Source: GCA-002722245 sp964230605 (lineage in GTDB: Bacteria > Bacteroidota > Bacteroidia > Flavobacteriales_C > GCA-002722245). From it: a DNA stretch of 17,833 nucleotides. The stretch spans positions 1 to 17,833 of the forward strand of contig CAXRIN010000082.1 in NCBI GenBank assembly GCA_964230605.1. The letters are read 5' to 3'. The position numbers and the translations under genes were made by a program. The notes beneath the pieces were generated by a model, which saw only the letters and a list, made by a program, of their open reading frames with translations, had not been told where the DNA came from and made no database searches. This document shows positions 1 to 7,805 of this stretch, piece after piece; within the stretch, counting starts at the first letter, position 1; each line of letters begins with the position of its first letter.

Positions 1-2
1 AT

Positions 3-125
3 AGAAGCGTAGACAACTTTTTAGTCAATTTAATAGGTGGACTTATTGCATACCATTTTCTACCAAAAAAGCCTTCACTTAGATCGGAAGTTGTTGATAA
101 TGAAAGATTAGGATTGGATGCTTAG
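3..125 (+). mobile_element. IS982-like transposase, C-terminal end (cut by window edge)
   Basis: An open frame enters from the left edge and gives 40 residues before a TAG at 123-125. It begins RSVDNFLVNLIGGLIAYHF and continues with a PKKPS motif. I recognise this R-S-x-x-N-F ... G-L-x-A-Y ... KKPS ending as the C-terminus of IS982-type DDE transposases common in Bacteroidota. This is recall of the family pattern, not an alignment. The catalytic DDE residues would lie upstream, outside the window, so it cannot be said whether the element is intact. An IS4/IS5-related DDE transposase is the main alternative. A 15-base sequence right after the stop may be the element's right end. Confidence 0.62.
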
Positions 126-140
126 ATCGAACTCACGTTA
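126..140 (+). repeat. Candidate right terminal inverted repeat of the IS982-like element
   Basis: The sequence ATCGAACTCACGTTA starts directly after the transposase stop, where the right terminal repeat of a compact IS would be expected. A 14 of 15 match occurs in the same orientation at 11510-11524, far from any transposase. The left end of the element is outside the window, so the repeat cannot be confirmed by pairing. The remaining bases to 232 are AT-rich, contain a 7+1+7 palindrome near 141-155 and show no gene. Confidence 0.35.
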
Positions 141-232
141 ATTTAATAATTAAATCGTTTTAGTAATGATGTTTTAGAAAATAAAATAGATGAACAACAT
201 TATTTTATCGATAAACAAGAATTATGATAAAC

Positions 233-1474
233 TTAGTTGTTAGAAATCCAATAGCTAGGATTTTGCTTTTCATTACCTTGCCAGATTTCGAAATGGACCT
301 CTGTTTTGCCGTTTTCATCAGTGATAATTGAAGCAATATCTTCTTGGGTATCAACATTATCACCCTTTTTAACAAAAACCTTATCTAAATTAGAGTACAT
401 GGTAAAAAATTCTCCATGTTGAATAAGAACTGCTTTTTTTCCTCCTGGTAGTGCAATAATCGCAACTACTTTACCTTCAAAAACAGAACGAGCCTTTGTT
501 CCATTGTTGGTAAGTATATCAATTCCATTATTTATTGTAGTTAAATGCTCGTAAACTGCATGCTTCTGATTTCCAAATTTTCCACTTATTACGCCTCTTG
601 TTACGGGCCATGGGAGCTTTCCTTTGTTCAATGCAAAATCCTTGGACAATTTTTGCGCCTTTGGCGTTAACCCAATTCCTCCTTTCTTTTTTTCCTCCTC
701 TGCACGTTTCTTGGCTTCAGCAATTTCTCGTTCAATAATCTTTCTAATAGCTTGCTGTAATTTTTGAGATTCTTTGCGCTTTTTTTCAATATCTGCTCTT
801 AACTTCTGCTCATCCTTTCGTAGGTCTTCATATACATTTTTGCGTTCCCCTTGCTCAGCTTGCAATTTTTCAAATTCAATTTTCTTGCTTTCTTTAAGAT
901 TAAGTTTTTGAGCCTTTTTCTCTTCTAACTCATGAATTTTCTGCTGAATATTTTGTTGAGTTAATTTGATTTGCTCAGCTTGATATTCTCGATATTCCGA
1001 AATTTCATGAATATATTTTAGTCGTTTATAAGCCTGGTTAAAATCATCTGCAGAGAAAACAAAAATTAATTTATTGGTCGCATTACGATTCTTATATGCA
1101 AATTGTACCATCTTGGTATATTGCAGTTTTAAATGCTCCAATTTTGATTCAAGTGTATCAATTAATTCCTTCTGCGTTTGAATTTCCTTTTCTAAATAAT
1201 GAACTTCATTCCCTATCGCAGAAATTAGATCTTTTCGAGCACCAATTTTTTTATTGAGAATAAGTAATTGAATTTCAGATTTTCGCTTATTGGTGCGAGT
1301 TTCTCCTAACAAACCATTTAGTTTGTTTAGTTCTTTCTGAATTCTTGCTTTCTTTTGTTTTAATTGGGATTTAGACTGAGAAAAAGTAGTTGTAGCCAGT
1401 AAAAAAAGGCCTAGAAATAAAACACTACTTAATTTCCATTTTCTCAAAATCATCCGGAATTTCAATTGGAGCAT
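233..1474 (-). CDS. EnvC-like murein hydrolase activator (degenerate LytM/M23 domain)
   Basis: This is a periplasmic coiled-coil protein expected to switch on peptidoglycan amidases at division, as EnvC does, rather than cut murein itself. Residues 8-32 form a basic-then-hydrophobic signal peptide, about 35-265 are long charged coiled coil, and about 286-410 are a LytM/M23 fold (LPWPV...GKFG...NNGIDI...VHFEIW). Metal and catalytic positions of active M23 enzymes are changed: the HxGxD histidine is N315 (D319 kept), the YAHL histidine is N362, and HxH reads E392-V393-H394. This matches the inactive LytM domain known for EnvC. The long start overlaps the upstream DUF4292 gene by 50 bases. A start at residue 8 (position 1453) still overlaps by 29 and gives a cleaner signal peptide, so it is my preference. 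It is the last gene of the minus-strand run. Confidence 0.9.
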   Translation of the reverse strand: MLQLKFRMILRKWKLSSVLFLGLFLLATTTFSQSKSQLKQKKARIQKELNKLNGLLGETRTNKRKSEIQLLILNKKIGARKDLISAIGNEVHYLEKEIQTQKELIDTLESKLEHLKLQYTKMVQFAYKNRNATNKLIFVFSADDFNQAYKRLKYIHEISEYREYQAEQIKLTQQNIQQKIHELEEKKAQKLNLKESKKIEFEKLQAEQGERKNVYEDLRKDEQKLRADIEKKRKESQKLQQAIRKIIEREIAEAKKRAEEEKKKGGIGLTPKAQKLSKDFALNKGKLPWPVTRGVISGKFGNQKHAVYEHLTTINNGIDILTNNGTKARSVFEGKVVAIIALPGGKKAVLIQHGEFFTMYSNLDKVFVKKGDNVDTQEDIASIITDENGKTEVHFEIWQGNEKQNPSYWISNN

Positions 1475-2219
1475 CTAAATCATCAAAGGTTTTGATTCTC
1501 TTCAACTCAATTTCAGCCAAAATAAGTTGTTTATCCCCTTGAAATCCTTTCACATTAATATTTTTATTCAAAGAGTAACCGTTAATATCGCCCCTTTTAT
1601 CATATTCAAACCAAACTTCTTTGTTAGTTTCACTATCAATAATTCCCACTGTTTTAAGGTACAAACTATCACAAGTAAAAGATTGAACTTGATTAAAACC
1701 TCCGTCGTTTAACTCTTTATCGAAAGATTGGCTTGAATAAGAAATTAAAGGTTCAACGATTTTTTGAAATCCTTCATTCTCGTATAAAAATGTTGGCTCA
1801 CCTAAAAATACATTTTGAATGAATTCAAAAGGAACTTTTATATTGATTAATTTCTCTAAATCATCATAACTTCCAGAGAAATACTTTTTGTTCATTTTAT
1901 CCACGTAAACAACTGTGTCACGAGTTGCTAAGAGTTTTATCCCTGTAAAACCAGACTTTGAAATTTTGGCAAAAACTAAACTATCTTTCTTTATTCTCAT
2001 TTGAACTTGAAAGTTCATTTTCTCATCGTTGTATTCCGCATCAACCTTAGTTTTCAATTTAATCCATTCAAACTGAAGAGCAGAAGAGTCTAATTTTTCA
2101 ATTAACTCCGATTTTGAATACATAGCATACTTGCAATTAGGGTAAGGATTTACACCTAACTTTTGACGAGATTTACACCCAGCCAATACAACAAGTAATA
2201 AAAGGACAACTCTCCACAT
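1425..2219 (-). CDS. DUF4292 family lipoprotein
   Basis: The protein has 264 residues with a short hydrophobic leader and a lipobox L12-A13-G14-C15, so it should be lipid-anchored on the periplasmic side after signal peptidase II cleavage. The body (FEWIKLKTKVDAEY, then MNFQVQMRIKKDSLVFAKIS, then GFTGIKLLATRDTVVYVDK) is the pattern I associate with DUF4292, a Bacteroidota family. The run of beta strands resembles LolA/LolB-type lipoprotein carriers, but that link is inference and no enzymatic residues are visible. It starts two bases after the end of the TPR gene and overlaps the start of the EnvC-like gene, so co-translation of the three is likely. The molecular function is unknown; a role in outer-membrane or lipoprotein handling fits the setting. 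Confidence 0.85.
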   Translation of the reverse strand: MWRVVLLLLVVLAGCKSRQKLGVNPYPNCKYAMYSKSELIEKLDSSALQFEWIKLKTKVDAEYNDEKMNFQVQMRIKKDSLVFAKISKSGFTGIKLLATRDTVVYVDKMNKKYFSGSYDDLEKLINIKVPFEFIQNVFLGEPTFLYENEGFQKIVEPLISYSSQSFDKELNDGGFNQVQSFTCDSLYLKTVGIIDSETNKEVWFEYDKRGDINGYSLNKNINVKGFQGDKQLILAEIELKRIKTFDDLDAPIEIPDDFEKMEIK

Positions 2220-2221
2220 GA

Positions 2222-3931
2222 TTATTCAGTTAGTTTCTTTGGTAAGTCATCAGAACCCCCTCCTATTTCGTTGGCAATATTCCAATATTTTTTTGCCATT
2301 TCCAACTTTCCTAGCTTTTTATAAACATCACCCAAATGTTCATTTATAACGGCACTTTCTTTTCCTCCATTTAACTCAGATTTTTTTAACCAGTTCAGCG
2401 CATTTTCATAATCACCCAACTGATACAAAATCCACCCATAAGTATCCTGGAAAGAAGCTTCTTCTGGATTAAGTAAGTTAGACTTTTCACTCATTTTCTT
2501 GGCTATATCTAACTTTTCATTTCTTTCTGATAAGTAGTAAGCGTAATTATTTAGAACATAGTAGTTATTTGGTTCTTCCTCTAAACTTAATTCAAAGTAT
2601 TCATCAGATTTAGCATGTTTACCAAGCGCATGATATACATCTCCCAAAGAACTCAAAAATTGAGCCTTTAACTTTTTATCAGCACTAACAACTAAATCAT
2701 TACCTTCCCCAAGAATTTCTATAGCTTTTTCGTACTCTTTTGCTTGAACAGCAGCCATACCACTGTAGAAATAGAAGGTTGGTTGAGTAGGGAATAATTC
2801 CATAGCCTCCGAAGCTTTTTCACTCATTTTTTTATAGTCTGGCAAGTTGTAATAACTCAATACCAATTGTATCCAAGCATTATAATTATTTGGCTTAACA
2901 TCAACAACTACGTCATAAAACTTAACAGCATCTTTGTAGTTACGATCATAGAACATAAAATCGCCCGCCATCAAATTTATAGATTGATCATATGGATGAG
3001 TATTTGCCGCACTCTCCATTAATTCTTTCGCCAATTTATATGTATCATTATTTGCTTCAGCTAATCTTTTAAATCTCCTTAGAATATGTCGCTTTTCGGC
3101 AATGTTAAAAGATGGATCTTTAATGATCTTTTTATATAAATCAAATGCCTTTTCTTGTTGATGATCCTTGAGAAAATAATTGGCTAATTCATTCAAAATT
3201 AATGGGTCTTCAGGGGTTACCTCTAAAGCTTGATTGTAAATTTCTAATGCCTTTTGAACCTCACCATTCTCCAATTTGAAATCAGCGTAATCAACATAAT
3301 ATTTGCTCTCAGCAGGGAAAACAGCAATTAATTTTTTGATTTCAGCTTCAGTTTTTTCATAATCATCTAAACCTTTATGAATGAGAAATTTGTTGTAGTT
3401 TATTTCCTCAGAGACACCAATTTTCTCTTCAATTTCTTCATATAGTTTTAATGCCTTTGGGTACTTCTTGAAAGAGATATAAAAATCAGAAAATTCAATA
3501 TCATAATCCGTATTACTTGGAAACATCTTTTTTCTTAGTAAGTATGTTTTCTCACATTCTTCAAATAAAGCGTATTTTCTCGTTAAACCTATTTTATGGT
3601 TAACATACCATTTGTTTTTAGGGTTAAGATTAACGGCCGAATTAATGTGACTTAAAGCCTTCTCTTTCTCTCCTTTCTCCTCATAAATTTTGGATAATTC
3701 AAAATGAACTGGAGCAGTTCCTTCATTTGATTTAAGGATGTCTTTTAATAACTCAACCGACTTTTCATAATCTCCTGAGTTTTTAAACTTTATAGCATCA
3801 ATAAACTTTTTGTCATTTGCAATTGCCTTTTCTTTCGGAGAAATAAGCCCCAAAAAAGAATGTCCTTTCTTGCTTGAACTACAAGCAGAAAGGACACCTG
3901 ATAATATTATTAGAACAATAAGTTGTTTCAA
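2222..3931 (-). CDS. Tetratricopeptide-repeat lipoprotein
   Basis: This 569-residue protein begins with a hydrophobic leader ending in the lipobox L14-S15-A16-C17, followed by a serine/lysine-rich tether, so it is probably a membrane-anchored periplasmic lipoprotein. The rest is built of TPR units. Clear ones lie around residues 73-106 (HFELSKIYEEKGEKEKALSH), around 210-245 (ENGEVQKALEIYNQALEV), around 425-460 (SSLGDVYHALGKHAKSDEYF) and from 490 to the end (GWILYQLGDYENALNWLKK, then LGDVYKKLGKLEMAKKYW). TPR arrays bind protein partners, so a scaffolding role for neighbouring envelope proteins is plausible. No catalytic motif is visible. It is separated from the nucleotidyltransferase by one base and from the DUF4292 gene by two, which marks tight operon packing. 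The partner cannot be told from sequence. Confidence 0.88.
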   Translation of the reverse strand: MKQLIVLIILSGVLSACSSSKKGHSFLGLISPKEKAIANDKKFIDAIKFKNSGDYEKSVELLKDILKSNEGTAPVHFELSKIYEEKGEKEKALSHINSAVNLNPKNKWYVNHKIGLTRKYALFEECEKTYLLRKKMFPSNTDYDIEFSDFYISFKKYPKALKLYEEIEEKIGVSEEINYNKFLIHKGLDDYEKTEAEIKKLIAVFPAESKYYVDYADFKLENGEVQKALEIYNQALEVTPEDPLILNELANYFLKDHQQEKAFDLYKKIIKDPSFNIAEKRHILRRFKRLAEANNDTYKLAKELMESAANTHPYDQSINLMAGDFMFYDRNYKDAVKFYDVVVDVKPNNYNAWIQLVLSYYNLPDYKKMSEKASEAMELFPTQPTFYFYSGMAAVQAKEYEKAIEILGEGNDLVVSADKKLKAQFLSSLGDVYHALGKHAKSDEYFELSLEEEPNNYYVLNNYAYYLSERNEKLDIAKKMSEKSNLLNPEEASFQDTYGWILYQLGDYENALNWLKKSELNGGKESAVINEHLGDVYKKLGKLEMAKKYWNIANEIGGGSDDLPKKLTE

Positions 3932-3932
3932 A

Positions 3933-4940
3933 TTAAATATCTGTACTGAAGCTTCCCATACTCAACTCTCTTTCCTGACCTTTTATTGTAACATCAGTTC
4001 CGATCATTGAATTAGCAATCACTTCATTTTCAATTGTTGTATTTTCATAAACAATTGAGTTTTTAAGGATTGAGTTTGTTACTTTACATCCAGCACTTAA
4101 AGTCACGTGAGGACCAACTACTGAGTTTTCAATAACAACTCCTTCTCCAATTAAACAAGGCTCAATAATTACTGAATTTGTAGTGTTTACATCATCAGCA
4201 ACCATTTTTTCTTTCTCTTTAATAAACTCTAAAACTCTTTGGTTAGCGTAAACAGTTACTTTATAGTTTCCACAATCTAACCACTCGTCAACTTGACCAG
4301 GAACGAATTTAGCTCCTTTTTGTTTTAAAGCTTCTAAAGCATTTGTTAATTGATATTCACCTTTGTCTTTAATGTCATTATCAATTAAATATTCTAATTC
4401 CTCTCTTAAAGCAGGACCATTATTAATGTAATAAATACCTATGATTGCCTTATCACTAACAAACTCCTCTGGTTTCTCAACAAAATCAGTAATCACTCCA
4501 TTAGCATCAGTTTTAATTACTCCATATGCGCTAGGATCTTCAACTGCTTGTACCCAAACAATTCCATCAGAACTTGAGTCTAATTTAAAATCCGCTCTAA
4601 ATAATGTATCTGCAAAAGCGATAACTGCTTTTCCGTCCAATGCATGTTTAGCACATAAAATGGCATGAGCTGTCCCTAATGCTTCTTCTTGGTAACAAAT
4701 TGTACCTTTCGCTCCTAAATCAGCCGCAACACCTTTCAACATTGTTTCTACCTCTTCACCAAATGATGGACCAATAATGAAGGCAATTTCTTCAATTTTT
4801 TCTTCACAAACTCCAGCAATATCCTCTACCAATCTTTGAACAATCGGCTTCCCCGCAACAGGAATCAATGGCTTTGGAACTTTTAATGTGTGAGGTCTCA
4901 TTCTTTTCCCCATTCCCGCCATTGGTACAATAATCTTCAT
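3933..4940 (-). CDS. Sugar-1-phosphate nucleotidyltransferase with left-handed beta-helix tail
   Basis: A cytoplasmic enzyme of 335 residues expected to join an NTP and a sugar-1-phosphate to make an NDP-sugar. The N-terminus carries the nucleotidyltransferase signature PMAGMGKRMRP (6-16) and KPLIPVAGKPI (23-33), which binds the nucleotide. The sugar-site region VEKPEEFVSDKAIIGIYYI follows in the middle. Residues from about 250 to 320 read as hexapeptide-like repeats (for example CLIGEGVVIENSVVGPHVTL), a left-handed beta-helix as in RmlA-long, GlmU or GDP-mannose pyrophosphorylase relatives. Which sugar and nucleotide are used cannot be read from sequence. The neighbouring flippase suggests the product feeds an exported glycan. 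It begins 25 bases after the end of dut. Confidence 0.87.
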   Translation of the reverse strand: MKIIVPMAGMGKRMRPHTLKVPKPLIPVAGKPIVQRLVEDIAGVCEEKIEEIAFIIGPSFGEEVETMLKGVAADLGAKGTICYQEEALGTAHAILCAKHALDGKAVIAFADTLFRADFKLDSSSDGIVWVQAVEDPSAYGVIKTDANGVITDFVEKPEEFVSDKAIIGIYYINNGPALREELEYLIDNDIKDKGEYQLTNALEALKQKGAKFVPGQVDEWLDCGNYKVTVYANQRVLEFIKEKEKMVADDVNTTNSVIIEPCLIGEGVVIENSVVGPHVTLSAGCKVTNSILKNSIVYENTTIENEVIANSMIGTDVTIKGQERELSMGSFSTDI

Positions 4941-4965
4941 CTTTTATGATTTAGTTGTTTTTATT

Positions 4966-5403
4966 CTATTTAACTCCAGTGCTTCCAAATCCGCCAGCTC
5001 CTCTAGTTGTTTCATCAAGTACTTCTACTTGTTCCCAATTTGCTTGCTCATATTTCGCAATTACTAATTGAGCTACTCTCTCTCCGTCTTCAATAACAAA
5101 GTCTTTGTTGGACAAATTTACCAATATAACTCCAATTTCCCCTCTGTAATCAGCATCAATTGTTCCAGGAGAATTCAAAACTGTTATTCCTTTTTTGAAA
5201 GCTAATCCACTTCTTGGACGAACTTGAGCCTCATATCCTGGTTGTAAAGCAATATAAAGACCCGTTTTTACAAGTGTTCTTTCCAAAGGTTTTAGGGTTA
5301 TTGATTCTTCGATATTTGCTCTGATATCCATTCCTGCAGACTGGCTTGTCTCGTATTGAGGAAGGGCATGTTTTGATTTATTGATTATTTGAACAGATGT
5401 CAT
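4966..5403 (-). CDS. dut: dUTP diphosphatase (dUTPase)
   Basis: Hydrolyses dUTP to dUMP and diphosphate, keeping uracil out of DNA and supplying dUMP for dTMP synthesis. At 145 residues it has the normal length for the homotrimeric family, and all five motifs are present: AGMDIRA (23-29), PRSGLA (63-68), GTIDADYRGEIGV (80-92, with the active-site aspartates D83/D85), GERVAQLV (107-114) and the glycine-rich C-terminal arm RGAGGFGSTG (134-143) that closes over the substrate. It lies inside the minus-strand envelope gene run, 48 bases after the flippase and 25 before the nucleotidyltransferase. I see no functional reason for that placement beyond shared transcription. There is no sign of truncation. 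Confidence 0.97.
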   Translation of the reverse strand: MTSVQIINKSKHALPQYETSQSAGMDIRANIEESITLKPLERTLVKTGLYIALQPGYEAQVRPRSGLAFKKGITVLNSPGTIDADYRGEIGVILVNLSNKDFVIEDGERVAQLVIAKYEQANWEQVEVLDETTRGAGGFGSTGVK

Positions 5404-5410
5404 TTAATTT

Positions 5411-5455
5411 TTGTTTAAAGTTTAATGTCTAAAGCTCTATTCTTTAAACTTTCAA
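5411..5455. repeat. TTTAAAGTT-type short repeat with inverted arms
   Basis: The gap between the flippase stop and dut holds GTTTAAAG at 5413-5420 and its exact reverse complement CTTTAAAC at 5442-5449, with further TTTAA/CTAAAG near-copies between. The same word family (ACTTTGAAC, CTTTAAAC) appears at 7951-7980. Such AACTTTAAACTTTGAAC strings are a repeat type I recognise from intergenic regions of many Bacteroidota. As RNA it could form a weak 8-bp AT-rich hairpin, but there is no U-tract, so it is not called a terminator. Confidence 0.5.
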
Positions 5456-6948
5456 CCAGTAACTCTTTTAGGGCGCTCAAAGATATAAGCAATACCTACA
5501 TAACCCACCAAAATAAGGGTATTTAAAGAAAATTTAACAGTTGTATCTAAATCACTTATCAAGAAATCTGATGTTAAAAAGAGAAGAATAGCTCCTAATA
5601 AATATGTACTTATTCTAGTTACGTTGTATGGAATAGGGTAATGTTTTTGCCCAGCAATAAAAGAAACTATAACCATACTCAAATAACAAACTAAGGTTGC
5701 CCAAGCTGCTCCAACATAGCCAAGTTTTGGAATTAGTAACAGGTTTAGAACTACCGTAATTAAAGCTCCCATTATTGATACCAATGCACCGTAACCTGTT
5801 TTATGGGATAATTTGTACCAAATGGAAAGATTATAATAAATCCCTAAAAAAACATTTGCTAGAAGTAAAATAGGAACAACTTTTAATCCCTCCCAAAAAG
5901 CATCATTTGGAATAAAATATTTAAACAAATCAATATAACCAGTAACCATCAAAAACATCAACGAAACTAAAATCACGAAATAGTTCATGATCTTGCTATA
6001 CATTTCTTTTGAATTTTTCTCTTTTTCCTGCGCAAAAAAGAACGGTTCTGCAGCATATCTATAGGCTTGAATAAATAAGGTAATTACTATAGATAATTTA
6101 TAATTTGCCCCGTAAATTCCGAGTTGACTCATAGCATTATCTAAACCAATTTCACTTACAAGCATTCTCTTTAAAAGAACTCTGTCTAAAGTTTCATTTA
6201 CAATTCCTGCAAGTCCGACAAATAACAGCGGAAGAGAGTATTTGAAAAAAGGTTTAAGATGCGATTTAACAAAACGCCCTTGTCGCACTAAAAACATCTC
6301 TGGTATAACCGCAATAAGTTTAAAAATACTTGCTATTAAGTTGGATATAAAAACATATCCAACACCAATTTCTGGATTATAAACTAAATCAATCAGCCAA
6401 TTTGAATTTCCTGATTCAAAGTTGACCTTACAGTATCCAATAAAAAACACATTAAGACCTATGTTCACTAGAACATTACCAAGGTTTACTAGAGCAAATT
6501 TTTTTGCCCTATTTTCTTTTCTTAGGTAAGCCAATGGTATAGAAGTAATCGCATCAAAACCAACAATAATTGCAAACCAAACAACATATTCACTATGATC
6601 AGGATACATTAGCCAATTAGCAATACCCTGAGAGAAAATAGATGAAATTATTATAAAACCTAAACTTGAAAAAACAAGCGTTGGAAGGATTGTGGAGTAA
6701 ACATTTTTATCTTCAAATTCTTCCTTTGAAGAATATCTGAAAAAAGTAGTTTCCATTCCATATGTTAAAAAAACAACAAGAAACGCAACATAAGCATACA
6801 TTTCGGTAACAACACCAAATTGATCTGTTGAGAATTTACCTACTTTAATCCAATAGGGAGTAAGTAAATAGTTAAGAAACCTCCCAACAATACTACTCAA
6901 TCCATAAATGGCCGTTTGGCCTGCTAATTTTTTAATTGGATTCCCCAC
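5452..6948 (-). CDS. Polysaccharide/oligosaccharide flippase (MOP superfamily, Wzx-like)
   Basis: An integral inner-membrane protein of 498 residues with about 12 to 14 hydrophobic segments spread over its length. It starts IKKLAGQTAIYGLSSIVGRF, the usual opening of PST/Wzx-type flippases, and has the paired N- and C-lobes of the MOP (MATE/Wzx/MurJ) superfamily. Members move lipid-linked oligosaccharides or lipid II across the inner membrane. The substrate cannot be assigned. The adjacent NDP-sugar enzyme points to an exported glycan, while the amidase-activator context leaves a peptidoglycan precursor open. Its start is 18 bases from the stop of the enoyl-CoA hydratase gene, indicating co-transcription. 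No truncation or frameshift is seen. Confidence 0.88.
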   Translation of the reverse strand: MGNPIKKLAGQTAIYGLSSIVGRFLNYLLTPYWIKVGKFSTDQFGVVTEMYAYVAFLVVFLTYGMETTFFRYSSKEEFEDKNVYSTILPTLVFSSLGFIIISSIFSQGIANWLMYPDHSEYVVWFAIIVGFDAITSIPLAYLRKENRAKKFALVNLGNVLVNIGLNVFFIGYCKVNFESGNSNWLIDLVYNPEIGVGYVFISNLIASIFKLIAVIPEMFLVRQGRFVKSHLKPFFKYSLPLLFVGLAGIVNETLDRVLLKRMLVSEIGLDNAMSQLGIYGANYKLSIVITLFIQAYRYAAEPFFFAQEKEKNSKEMYSKIMNYFVILVSLMFLMVTGYIDLFKYFIPNDAFWEGLKVVPILLLANVFLGIYYNLSIWYKLSHKTGYGALVSIMGALITVVLNLLLIPKLGYVGAAWATLVCYLSMVIVSFIAGQKHYPIPYNVTRISTYLLGAILLFLTSDFLISDLDTTVKFSLNTLILVGYVGIAYIFERPKRVTG

Positions 6949-6966
6949 TAATCAGACTGCCGAAAT

Positions 6967-7743
6967 TTATTTGAACTCTGGTTTTCTTTTGTTTAAAAAA
7001 GCATCAACTCCTTCTTTAAAATCATCAGTGCCAAAGCATTTCCCAAATTGATCAACCTCAACTTCAAAACCATTTTGGTTAGTATCGTATCCAGCATTTA
7101 CTGCTTTAATAGCAGCCTTAACAGCAACTGGCGAATTTCCTGATATTTTTAAAGCCAACTTTAAAGCCTCCATCAACAAGTTTTGAGAAGCAACTACATT
7201 ATTAACCAATCCTGAAACATAGGCTTGCTTACCATCAATAAAATTGGCAGAAAGAATTATTTCCATTGCTCTTCCTCTTCCAACTAATTGCGCTAATCTT
7301 TGAGTTCCGCCGTAACCTGGAATTAATCCTAATGTTACTTCTGGTAACCCCATTTGAGCTGTGTCACTTGCTATTCTTATGTGACAAGCCATTGCCAATT
7401 CTAAGCCACCTCCAAGTGCAAATCCATTAATTGCAGCAATCACTGGTTTAGATAATTGCTCAACTAAATTGAATAATTTTTCTTGACCATCTTGAGCTAA
7501 AGCTTTCCCTTCTTCCTCTGAAAATTCAGCAAACTCTTTTATATCTGCTCCAGCAACAAAAGCTTTATCTCCAGCTCCGATTAAAACAATTGCTCTTACT
7601 TCTGAATTAGATTCTAAATCCAAAAAACAATCCCTTAGCTCACCGATTGTTTGTTTATTTAAAGCATTAAGATTTTGCGGACGATTGATGGTAACTACTG
7701 CGATTTTGTCTTTGTAATTAACCACTAAATTTTCAAATGACAT
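6967..7743 (-). CDS. Enoyl-CoA hydratase (crotonase family)
   Basis: A 258-residue cytoplasmic enzyme of the crotonase fold, likely adding water to 2-enoyl-CoA in fatty-acid or amino-acid breakdown. The oxyanion-hole segments AFVAGADIKEF (61-71) and NGFALGGGLELAMAC (106-120) are present. Both glutamates that activate water in rat crotonase (E144 and E164) have equivalents with the same 20-residue spacing, E115 in GGLELA and E135 in GLPEVTLG, so hydratase activity is supported over a bare crotonase fold. Chain-length preference is not readable. It is the first gene of the minus-strand run and sits just downstream of the hairpin-rich region 7806-7901, so any leader or promoter for the run lies there. 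Its link to the envelope genes behind it is not obvious. Confidence 0.93.
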   Translation of the reverse strand: MSFENLVVNYKDKIAVVTINRPQNLNALNKQTIGELRDCFLDLESNSEVRAIVLIGAGDKAFVAGADIKEFAEFSEEEGKALAQDGQEKLFNLVEQLSKPVIAAINGFALGGGLELAMACHIRIASDTAQMGLPEVTLGLIPGYGGTQRLAQLVGRGRAMEIILSANFIDGKQAYVSGLVNNVVASQNLLMEALKLALKISGNSPVAVKAAIKAVNAGYDTNQNGFEVEVDQFGKCFGTDDFKEGVDAFLNKRKPEFK

Positions 7744-7775
7744 AAGACTTGGCTTTCAGTAAAAATAAGGATTTC

Positions 7776-7804
7776 TTGGCAATTGAAGATTAAACTATTA
7801 TACT
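7776..7804 (+). promoter_or_regulatory. Possible sigma70-like promoter facing the hairpin cluster
   Basis: TTGGCA at 7776-7781 and TATACT at 7799-7804 are separated by exactly 17 bases, each one mismatch from the classical -35 and -10 boxes. Transcription would run on the plus strand into the hairpins at 7806-7901. The caution is that the main sigma factor of Bacteroidota prefers TTG/TAnnTTTG, so in this host the match may be meaningless, and AT-rich DNA gives such matches by chance. Confidence 0.2.
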
Positions 7805-7805
7805 C

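Noticed and set aside
2222..3931. DNA-level tandem repeats in the TPR gene
   Set aside because: The protein repeats are diverged TPR units; I see no near-identical DNA copies that would suggest recent expansion.
4441..4668. Plus-strand ORF inside the nucleotidyltransferase gene
   Set aside because: Antisense shadow of a conserved coding region with no start signal or domain.
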